From contig JANSYM010000002.1 of assembly GCA_024742355.1 (NCBI GenBank), positions 310,001 through 374,000 of the forward strand: a stretch of 64,000 bases of DNA, read 5' to 3'. Shown piece by piece: positions 36,530-43,566 of the stretch. The notes below the pieces were generated by a model that worked only from the letters and a program-made list of their open reading frames with translations, had not been told where the DNA came from and did no database searches. Numbering within the stretch: the first letter of the stretch is position 1; every line of letters begins with the position of its first letter. A program made the translations under genes and the position numbers. The stretch is from Hyphomonadaceae bacterium (GTDB lineage: Bacteria > Pseudomonadota > Alphaproteobacteria > Caulobacterales > Hyphomonadaceae).

Positions 36530-37573
36530 CTATACGTTCGCCTCTGCGCCTGACATCAGTTGATTGAATCGCGCCCAGCCTTGCTCGGAATCGAAATCCG
36601 TAGGCGCCTGTACCGCGCGCTCGGCCGCTTTCGCCCGGTCGAGCGCCGGCCCGGACAGCGATCCCGCCGCCTCGGCCACCTCTTCCATCTCTTTCAGGAT
36701 GCCGTCTGGCGCTTTCAGGAAGCCCGAACAATGCAGCAGCACATCGCAGCCTGCCGCGAGCGCTTTCGCTCCGCGATCTGCCAGCGCCCCGCCCAGCGCA
36801 TCCATGCCCAAATCGTCCGTCATCAGAAGACCATCAAATCCGATTCGGTTACGAATGGTTTCCGAAATGACGGTTTCGGAAACGGTTGTCGGCAAGTGTG
36901 GGTCAAAAGCCTCAAAGATCACGTGACAGGTCATGCCCATCGGCACCTGGTCGGCCAAGGCCTTGAAAACAGACATATCCTGCTTCAGCGTGTTTGCGTC
37001 AGCGCCCACCGCGGGCAGGTCGTAATGCGTATCCATGGTCGCCCGGCCCTGCCCCGGCATATGTTTGACGACGCCGACGACGCCGGCATCAGACAGACCT
37101 TTCAGGGCGGCCTCGGTGAGCGTGATGATTGCCTCTGCCGAATAGCCGAAGGCACGGTCACCGATCGCATCATGCGTGTCGACCTGGCGCAGATCGCAAC
37201 ACGGCGCGCAATCGGCGTGGATACCGAGGTCTGACAACTCACGCCCCATCAGGCGGTGGCCGAGATAGCAGGCTTCTTCAGCCGCCTCCGGGTGCAGGCC
37301 GAACAGGTCGCCATACACGCCCGCGGCCGGGAATCGCGGCCATTCCGGCGCCTTCAGACGGGCGACACGGCCGCCTTCCTGGTCAATGAAGATCAGCGCT
37401 TCTCGCCCGAGGGCGTCCTTGATGTCCGCCGTCAGAGCCTGCACCTGCGCCCGGTCCACACAGGACCGTCCCATGAGGATCACGCCCCATGGCTGAGCCT
37501 CACGCAAAAAGGCCCGTTCCTCCGCAAGGAGAACCGGGCCCGAAACGCTGGTGATGCAGGCAGATACGCTCAT
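36530..37573 (-). CDS. nagZ: Beta-N-acetylglucosaminidase of the NagZ family (GH3)
   Basis: 347 aa. It removes N-acetylglucosamine from anhydromuropeptides in cell-wall recycling in the cytoplasm. The DQEGGRVARL, KHMPGQGRATMDTHYDLP (family KHFPGHG..DSH) and catalytic nucleophile MTDDLGMDAL regions are in place. The PGHG histidine is Gln here (see findings). It overlaps the SPOR gene start by 4 bases. Confidence 0.93.
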   Translation of the reverse strand: MSVSACITSVSGPVLLAEERAFLREAQPWGVILMGRSCVDRAQVQALTADIKDALGREALIFIDQEGGRVARLKAPEWPRFPAAGVYGDLFGLHPEAAEEACYLGHRLMGRELSDLGIHADCAPCCDLRQVDTHDAIGDRAFGYSAEAIITLTEAALKGLSDAGVVGVVKHMPGQGRATMDTHYDLPAVGADANTLKQDMSVFKALADQVPMGMTCHVIFEAFDPHLPTTVSETVISETIRNRIGFDGLLMTDDLGMDALGGALADRGAKALAAGCDVLLHCSGFLKAPDGILKEMEEVAEAAGSLSGPALDRAKAAERAVQAPTDFDSEQGWARFNQLMSGAEANV

Positions 37574-38391
37574 CCACTGGCCTTCGCGACAACCATACAG
37601 TCTTTACCCGCCGCTTTGACATCGGCGCAAAACCCTTTTGCAGCCGCGCGGTCGGAAAAGGAGCCAATGCGCAGGCGGTAGAACACGCCGCGTGCGCCAA
37701 GGTCTGCGCGCTGGATGTCCAGCCGCGCGCCCATGAACAGGTCTGGCGCGCTGTCCTGCAGGCTGGTCCAGGCCGATTGTGCCGCGGTTTCGGAGCGCAG
37801 CGCCGCCAGCTGCACCTGGTAAGCACCCGCGGCCGAGAAGCGCGAGACGGTCTGCGCGCTGATTTCCTGCGGCGGTGGCTGCGGGCTTTGCGTCACCGGC
37901 TGGACGGCAGCGATTGTAATCTGAGGCTCGTCCTCGACCGGGTCCGGTGCCGCTTCGGCATAGACGATATTGGACGGCGCATCGGATGATTCGGTGGGCG
38001 GCAGCGGCCCGCCATCCAGAGCTGGCGAGGAACGGCGGCGAATGTCCACCGGATCGCGCGCGGCAGCCTGCTGAACCGCCGGATCGCCGAGGCCATCCAT
38101 GGAATCGTAATAGCCCTTGTCCTGACCCGCGACTTCAAGACCGCCGCGTTCGTCCGGAGAGCGTTTATATGGCGCATCATCCGACGCAATCACCGGAAGC
38201 CCACCTTCGGCCGGGCGCACGCCCTGGCGATAGGTGTTCCACACAACGCCTGCAAAGATCAGCAAGACGCCCAAAGCGAGAATCAGAATCAGCGGTCCCC
38301 GACCCGAATCATCGTCGCGAATCTCAAATCCGCGATATTCATCTTCATATGGGCCAAAATCATAGTCGGGCCCGTTCTGTGCACGGCTCAT
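37570..38391 (-). CDS. SPOR-domain membrane protein
   Basis: 273 aa. A cytoplasmic N terminus (about 1-33) rich in Asp/Glu/Tyr leads to one helix (PLILILALGVLLIFAGVVW), a long periplasmic linker and a C-terminal SPOR domain (about 195-273) with YQVQLAALRSE and YRLRIGSFSDRAAAKGFC. SPOR domains bind denuded septal peptidoglycan, so a cell-division role is likely. ATG at 38391 has AGGGGTG upstream. In an operon with nagZ and scpAB. Confidence 0.85.
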   Translation of the reverse strand: MSRAQNGPDYDFGPYEDEYRGFEIRDDDSGRGPLILILALGVLLIFAGVVWNTYRQGVRPAEGGLPVIASDDAPYKRSPDERGGLEVAGQDKGYYDSMDGLGDPAVQQAAARDPVDIRRRSSPALDGGPLPPTESSDAPSNIVYAEAAPDPVEDEPQITIAAVQPVTQSPQPPPQEISAQTVSRFSAAGAYQVQLAALRSETAAQSAWTSLQDSAPDLFMGARLDIQRADLGARGVFYRLRIGSFSDRAAAKGFCADVKAAGKDCMVVAKASG

Positions 38392-38753
38392 AAAAGCACC
38401 CCTGCCATCCATTGTTTCGTTAACAGCTAGGCTCGTTTTGTTAACGTTGCCTAAATTCCGCGACCGAAATGAGGCTGCAAAGATTACAGTTTTAGGAGTG
38501 CGATGGGTCTTGCGGGCTGGGGCAGCCATTCCCTCCAAGCGCTTCCCACGGCCCGGTCCGTGGGATCCATCACCCGAAGGTGCGGCGCTAGACCGGGAGA
38601 GGCATTGCCGCTCCCGATCTCAACGGCGAGATCACGTGATGGGCTGCCCAGACCAGGCTGGGCAGAGCGTTTGGTGGAATGTCTTAGGCTCAGCAAGATC
38701 AGTTCGAGATGAGGAGACGATGACAAGCCGATCCTACCGATGCATCTGCCGCC
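38392..38753. other. Intergenic region with repeat copy A
   Basis: 362 bases. It holds the promoter side of the SPOR gene (two GTTAAC sites near 38423-38447) and the 140-bp repeat at 38531-38670, then about 80 bases before the GIY-YIG start. Nothing else seen. Confidence 0.55.
38531..38670. repeat. 140-bp three-hairpin repeat, copy A (5' of GIY-YIG gene)
   Basis: Direct repeat with the copy at 39054-39193 (a few mismatches by eye). The parts are CCCACGG..CCGTGGG (a hairpin), CGGGAG..CTCCCG, and TGCCCAGACC..GCTGGGCA. The GIY-YIG gene lies between the two copies. Confidence 0.8.
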
Positions 38754-39050
38754 ATGGCTCGTTTCGACTTCATTGCGACCTATATCATGGCCAATCGCAA
38801 GAACGGCGCGATTTACACCGGGTCTGCGTCTGATCTTCCAGCGCGTGTGGGTCAACACAAGCAGGGCATCGGCTCCAAATTCACGAAAAAGTACGGCTGC
38901 ACTCGTCTGGTCTGGTTTGAGCAGTTTGAGGCGATGGAATTCGCGGTGCGTCGAGAAAAACAAATCAAGCGTTGGCCGCGGCAATGGAAGATCAATCTGA
39001 TTGAGGAATTCAATCCAGTTTGGCTCGATCTCTCCGCTGAATTGCTCTGA
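38754..39050 (+). CDS. Single-domain GIY-YIG endonuclease
   Basis: 98 aa. Family landmarks are Y-I-M (FIATYIMAN) and AIYTGSASDLPARVGQHKQG, with the conserved Arg and the Glu-rich helix (AVRREKQIKRWPRQWK). This is the short UPF0213/YhbQ-like class. Substrate unknown; some are mobile. It is enclosed by two near-identical 140-bp direct repeats, a possible sign of cassette movement. Confidence 0.9.
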   Translation: MARFDFIATYIMANRKNGAIYTGSASDLPARVGQHKQGIGSKFTKKYGCTRLVWFEQFEAMEFAVRREKQIKRWPRQWKINLIEEFNPVWLDLSAELL

Positions 39051-39053
39051 GCG

Positions 39054-39193
39054 CCCCTCAAGCGCTTCCCACGGCCCGGTCCGTGGGATCCATCACCCAA
39101 AGGCGCGGCGCCAGATCGGGAGAGGCGTTACCGCTCCCGACCTCAACAGCAAGATCACGTGTTGGACTGCCCAGACTGCGCTGGGCAGAGCGT
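39054..39193. repeat. 140-bp three-hairpin repeat, copy B (3' of GIY-YIG gene)
   Basis: Begins three bases after the GIY-YIG stop. Most bases match copy A, and all three stems are kept, including compensated changes in the loops. It ends 32 bases before the dgt stop. Confidence 0.8.
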
Positions 39194-39225
39194 CGTTTAG
39201 AGATCGAACCTCTTCGCCCCCAACC

Positions 39226-40428
39226 TCACAGCATACTTTCCATGCTGAACAGGCGGCGGTGGAGGTCGATGGCGTAATTGTCGGTCATGCCGGCAAGATA
39301 ATCACAGACCAGGCGGGCGCGGCGGACTTTTGGCGCCTGTTCGGCATCGCGGCGCCAGAGGTCGGGCAAGGTCTCCGGTTCGGCCATGAACAGGTCGAAC
39401 AATTCGCTCAGGATACGCTTGGCCTGGGAGCGCATGCGATTGACCTTGTAATGCTTGTACATGCGCTCATAGAGAAAGGCCCGCAGCGCCCGTTGATCGC
39501 GCTCCAGGTCGTCTGAAAAGGCGACCAGCGGTTCCGGCAACGCGCGCACATCAGCAGCGCTGGTCGGTTTGTGTTTCTCGACCCGTCGCCGCGTTTCAGC
39601 AACCAGATCGTCAATCCAGTGCCCGATCAGGCGGCGTACGCCTTCATTGACCACCTTTTTGCCGCGCAATGCCGGGTAATCGGCCTCGACCGAGCGGAAA
39701 ATGTCGCCAATGATTGGCAGGTCCTTCAGGTCTTCGATCGTGAACAGGCCCGCAGCAATGCCGTCGTCGATATCGTGATTATTGTAAGCAATATCGTCGG
39801 CCAGCGCAGCAACTTGCGCCTCCGGGCCGGCAAACTGATCGAGCTCCAGGTCTTCGAGCCAGGAGAAGTCGCGAAAGGCCGCCGGCAGGTCGGAAATCGC
39901 ATTATCGGCTGTAATCAGGGGGCCATTGTGTTTGACCAGCCCTTCCAGCATTTCCCAGGTCAGGTTCAGCCCCTGGAAGGATGGATAGGAATCCTCCATC
40001 CGGGTCACAACTCGCAGGGTCTGGGCGTTGTGATCAAAGCCTTCGAACGCGGTCATGCATTCATCAAGCTGGTCTTCGCCGGCATGCCCGAAGGGCGGAT
40101 GGCCGAGATCATGCGCCAGCGCCATGGCTTCGGCCAGGTCCTCATCCAGGCCGAGCGTCCGGGCCACCGAGCGGGCAATCTGCGCCACTTCCAGCGAATG
40201 CGTCAGGCGGGTGCGATAATGATCGCCCTCATGCGCGACGAAGACCTGGGTTTTCTGTTTCAGGCGGCGAAAGGCCGAGGCATGAATGATGCGATCGCGG
40301 TCGCGCTGAAACGGTGTCCGCGTGGCCGAATGCGGCTCTTCAATGAAACGCCCGCGTGAGTCTTCCCAGCGGGTTGCAAACACTGCCCTCTTTTCAGGGA
40401 TGTCCGGCGTCACTATCTTCTTGCTCAT
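39226..40428 (-). CDS. dgt: dGTPase-like deoxynucleotide triphosphohydrolase
   Basis: 400 aa, HD-domain enzyme that cleaves dNTPs to deoxynucleosides and triphosphate. The HD motif is HDLGHPPFGHAGEDQL; RTRLTHSLEVAQIARSVAR and AYNNHDIDDG complete the metal site. The ATG at 40428 overlaps the erpA ATG on the other strand. A longer start at 40467 exists but would lie within erpA. Confidence 0.92.
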   Translation of the reverse strand: MSKKIVTPDIPEKRAVFATRWEDSRGRFIEEPHSATRTPFQRDRDRIIHASAFRRLKQKTQVFVAHEGDHYRTRLTHSLEVAQIARSVARTLGLDEDLAEAMALAHDLGHPPFGHAGEDQLDECMTAFEGFDHNAQTLRVVTRMEDSYPSFQGLNLTWEMLEGLVKHNGPLITADNAISDLPAAFRDFSWLEDLELDQFAGPEAQVAALADDIAYNNHDIDDGIAAGLFTIEDLKDLPIIGDIFRSVEADYPALRGKKVVNEGVRRLIGHWIDDLVAETRRRVEKHKPTSAADVRALPEPLVAFSDDLERDQRALRAFLYERMYKHYKVNRMRSQAKRILSELFDLFMAEPETLPDLWRRDAEQAPKVRRARLVCDYLAGMTDNYAIDLHRRLFSMESML

Positions 40429-40753
40429 GAGCAATATTACCCTGTCTGAGTCGGCTGCGAAGCGCATTAAAGCGATTCTGGAGAAACAACCGGAAATGTC
40501 CTACTTAAGGGTTTCCGTCGAAGGCGGCGGCTGCTCTGGATTCTCATATAAGTTCGATCTTGATGATACGGCCAATGCCGATGACCTGATTGTCACCCGC
40601 AACGGAGTCAGCGTCCTGGTCGATGAGATGAGCCTTGAATTCATGGATGGCTCGGAAATCGACTTCTCGACCGAGCTGATCGGCGCAGCCTTCAAGATCA
40701 ACAATCCGAACGCCACAGCGGGCTGCGGCTGCGGGACCAGTTTCTCGATCTAG
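40427..40753 (+). CDS. erpA: Iron-sulfur insertion protein of the A-type (HesB/ErpA)
   Basis: 108 aa. Three conserved cysteines: GGGCSGFSY, and CGCG at the C terminus. The A-type carrier hands Fe-S clusters to target apoproteins. MSNITLSESAAKRIKAIL fits the canonical N terminus, so the ATG at 40427 is preferred over the in-frame ATG at 40400. Its start codon shares two bases with that of dgt. Stop shares CTAG with the next gene. Might also be named by another A-type family symbol. Confidence 0.9.
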   Translation: MSNITLSESAAKRIKAILEKQPEMSYLRVSVEGGGCSGFSYKFDLDDTANADDLIVTRNGVSVLVDEMSLEFMDGSEIDFSTELIGAAFKINNPNATAGCGCGTSFSI

Positions 40754-41538
40754 CGGCCCGTGTCATTCTCGGCGAAGGCGGCAAATTCCGATATTTCCTG
40801 ACGCACCTGACGCGGCAATAGCGTTTCAGGGCCACTCGCCATGCCCGACCAGATAATATCGCCGGTCGAGACAGACTGGGCGTGAATGGACATGGAAGGA
40901 TGGCCATCCCACAGGATCAGTTTGCCGCTGACGATCACGCTGGCATCGTTTTCTGTCGACACAACCAGCCCGTCATGGCGCCCGAGCTCGACGGCCAGCA
41001 ATTCCGTCACGGAGGCGGTCAGCGGGTCATATTGCGTATCGCCGGTCTCGTTGACCGCGCCGGCGAGGCTGATGCTGACAATGTCGCCCGCGACCGGCGT
41101 CGAATTGTAGACCCGGCCAAGCATGAAGACGAGCACTGCGATGAGCGGCAGCGCGGCATAAACCAAAGGCGGAATTCGTCGTCCGGCCGGGGCTTCGCCG
41201 ATGATTTCGCGCTCCGGCACGAGGGCCTGATCCGCCGCTGCAATCAGGCGATAGCCGCGCTTGGGCAATGTTTCGATAAAGGTCGGCGCCTTGGGATCAT
41301 CGCCAAGCGCGCGCCGGATATCCGAGATGACGACGGCGACACTGTTGGGGCTGACCGTGCGTCCGTCCCAGACCTGATCAATAATCTCTGAATGCGACAC
41401 CAGCTCGCCCGGTTTGCGCGCCAGCAATTCCAGCAGCGCCGCTGTGCGATGCTCAAGGCGGGTCGACCCGGCCCCGTTTTCGAGCATGCCGGTATCGGGT
41501 GCGAACGTCCAATGGGCAATCCGGATCGTGTCTGACAT
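40750..41538 (-). CDS. CadC-like membrane-bound winged-helix regulator
   Basis: 262 aa. N-terminal OmpR/CadC-type winged helix (about 1-95; LEHRTAALLELLARKPGELV and PKRGYRLIAA), then a single transmembrane helix (about 130-150) and a periplasmic domain. Such one-component regulators sense across the inner membrane. GGAAG is 7 bases upstream of the ATG at 41538; an ATG at 41544 is also possible. It is divergent from the exported DUF1080-like gene, a likely target (inference). Confidence 0.85.
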   Translation of the reverse strand: MSDTIRIAHWTFAPDTGMLENGAGSTRLEHRTAALLELLARKPGELVSHSEIIDQVWDGRTVSPNSVAVVISDIRRALGDDPKAPTFIETLPKRGYRLIAAADQALVPEREIIGEAPAGRRIPPLVYAALPLIAVLVFMLGRVYNSTPVAGDIVSISLAGAVNETGDTQYDPLTASVTELLAVELGRHDGLVVSTENDASVIVSGKLILWDGHPSMSIHAQSVSTGDIIWSGMASGPETLLPRQVRQEISEFAAFAENDTGR

Positions 41539-41668
41539 GCGCATACTTCCGACTGGGTACAGGCCAGAACCACCGCGGCAACGTGGCCTGTAGCTTCCTT
41601 AGCTTTTCTTTATTTGCCTCCTTTTGCGCAGCTGAACAACTGGGCATGTTACAAAGGAGACCTGCTTC

Positions 41669-42796
41669 GTGTTCACATCGACTCTCAAAACTGCGGCCAT
41701 CGCGTCGCTCATCGCCCTCGCCGCCCCCACACTCGCGCACGCCGCCGAGATTGAATTTGAAGGGCAGACCTGGACCGCCGGGGACAATGAGGGCAGCGAC
41801 GCGCGCGTTGAGGACTTTCTGGGTCGTCCGTCGCTGTTTCTTCGCCGCAATGTCGCGGCCCTGGAGACCGAGGACCTCGGCGACATGGTGATCGAGTACG
41901 AATATGCCTCAACTCACCCATCCGGGTTCATCGGTGTGAACTTCCGCGCCGATGCCGAAACCTCGAACCTGGAACAATTCTACACAAGGCCGCATCAATC
42001 GGGCCAGCCGGATGCGACGCAGTACATGGTCCTGACCAATGGATCGGCGACCTGGCAGCTGCATGCTGGCCCGAATGAGGCGGTCGCCACAGAGCTGCCG
42101 GCGCAGACCTGGATCAAGGTCCGGATCGTCGCAATTGGCGATCAGGCCGACATTTTTGTCGGTGACATGGACACGCCGCTATTTCACGTTCCGAAACTGC
42201 GCAGCACCAGCAAGTCCGGTCAGGTCGGTCTGTACGCCTCCGACCGGCCCTGGATGCGGGAAACCGGCGCCTATTTCTCAAATATCAACATCCGCGCGGC
42301 GACCGCCGACGACCAGATTATCGGCACTCCGAACGAAACCGAGCCATTGCCGGAGGGTTTGATCGAGACGTTCGAGGTGTCCAGCCCCTTCAAGGAAGAT
42401 GAGATTGCCTCTGTTTATACGCTGGCGGACCTCGCCGACGCCCCACAGAGCTGGACCGCGCTGACGGTCGAGGATGATGGCGTTGCCAATCTCGCCCGGG
42501 TCGCCCCCATTCAGGACGGCAACAATACGGTGCTGGTACGGATGAGTTTTGACTCAGACACGGCCGATACGCGGACGCTGAATTTCGGATATTCCGACCG
42601 TGTGCGGCTCTATGTCAACGGCAAGTTGGTCTATGCCGGAAATGCGCAATGGCGCGCGCGTGACCACCGTTTCCTCGGCACCGTGGCCCTGGTCGACTCC
42701 ATCGCTTTGCATCTCGAACCCGGCGAAACCGAAGTCATCGCCGCTGTTTCCGAAAGTTTCGGCGGCTGGGGATTCAAGGCCTCCCTGTCGGAGTGA
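41669..42796 (+). CDS. Exported protein with DUF1080/3-keto-disaccharide hydrolase-like domain
   Basis: 375 aa. GTG start with AAAGGAG about 10 bases upstream. Signal peptide (about 1-25, ending AHA). Residues about 28-210 resemble a concanavalin-like glucanase/DUF1080 domain, and the C-terminal half (about 230-375) is beta-rich with NGKLVYAGN, like a sugar-binding or LamG-type module. Probably periplasmic, acting on or binding a glycan; substrate unknown. Confidence 0.65.
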   Translation: MFTSTLKTAAIASLIALAAPTLAHAAEIEFEGQTWTAGDNEGSDARVEDFLGRPSLFLRRNVAALETEDLGDMVIEYEYASTHPSGFIGVNFRADAETSNLEQFYTRPHQSGQPDATQYMVLTNGSATWQLHAGPNEAVATELPAQTWIKVRIVAIGDQADIFVGDMDTPLFHVPKLRSTSKSGQVGLYASDRPWMRETGAYFSNINIRAATADDQIIGTPNETEPLPEGLIETFEVSSPFKEDEIASVYTLADLADAPQSWTALTVEDDGVANLARVAPIQDGNNTVLVRMSFDSDTADTRTLNFGYSDRVRLYVNGKLVYAGNAQWRARDHRFLGTVALVDSIALHLEPGETEVIAAVSESFGGWGFKASLSE

Positions 42797-42821
42797 TCAG
42801 TCTAGGAGTTTCTGATCACTC
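42793..42821 (+). terminator. Hairpin at the 3' end of the DUF1080-like gene
   Basis: A perfect 9-bp stem (AGTGATCAG with CTGATCACT, 42793-42801 and 42813-42821) encloses the stop codon region. There is no clear U-tract, so termination is only a guess. Confidence 0.3.
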
Positions 42822-42875
42822 TGCCTCTGCGTGGTGTTCGGCAACGGCGCTGCGCAGAGGCGCCACTTCGCTGAC

Positions 42876-43433
42876 TTAAGCTATGAAAAAGCCGCCCAGG
42901 TCTTTACGCATCCTGAGAATAGGCACGATCGTCCCGTCTTCGCTCGGCGTCGACAAATCCTCAATCAGCTCGTATCCGCACGCCTCATAAAGAGGACGTC
43001 CGGGTGCCGTCGATCCCAGCTCCATGACCTTGAACCCTTCGGCCCGGGCCGCATCCTCACCTGATCTCAGGAGAAAACGACCAATTCCGCGACGGGTAAA
43101 ATCCGGGTGCGTGTACATGGCTCTGATCTTCGCGGGTTCGGTGTCCGGATCAGCGAGACTGTCATCGCGCCCTGTCGTGTGGTTGCCGCCAAACAGTGTG
43201 CGTCGCCTTGACCAACCACCACACGCAGCGAGGACCTTATCCACATAGACCAGAAAATAGGTTCCATCCTCAATCAGTTGCGTATCGACGCCCATGGTTT
43301 CGCTTGATCGCGCGACTTGCTTCTCATCCAGGAATTTCGGCAACAGGTCCCGCATCGACGCGGCCATCAAAGCTTCGATGGCCGGCACATCGTCTAGCGT
43401 GGCGATTTTGAGGACCCGTTGGGATTCAGTCAT
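42876..43433 (-). CDS. GNAT family N-acetyltransferase
   Basis: 185 aa. The acetyl-CoA loop is visible in HPDFTRRGIGRFLLRSGED (family Q/R-x-x-G-x-G/A), with the C-terminal APGRPLYEACGYE typical of GNAT. Substrate unknown. Stands between the DUF1080-like gene and the TonB receptor on its own. Confidence 0.85.
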   Translation of the reverse strand: MTESQRVLKIATLDDVPAIEALMAASMRDLLPKFLDEKQVARSSETMGVDTQLIEDGTYFLVYVDKVLAACGGWSRRRTLFGGNHTTGRDDSLADPDTEPAKIRAMYTHPDFTRRGIGRFLLRSGEDAARAEGFKVMELGSTAPGRPLYEACGYELIEDLSTPSEDGTIVPILRMRKDLGGFFIA

Positions 43434-43485
43434 AATACGCGAACTCTAATCAAGCGCTGCATCGGTTCAATGCGCCTGATGTCGC

Positions 43486-43517
43486 AAAAGAAAAGGCCGC
43501 CCGATATTGGACGGCCT
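43486..43517 (-). terminator. Rho-independent terminator of the TonB receptor
   Basis: AGGCCG..CGGCCT stem (43494-43517, extended by an inner CC/GG), followed on the minus strand by TTTTCTTTTGC. 50 bases past the receptor stop. Confidence 0.7.
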
Positions 43518-43566
43518 GATCGAGATAGATGCCGCAACATTTGATGTTGCCGCGCCTAAATTGCCC

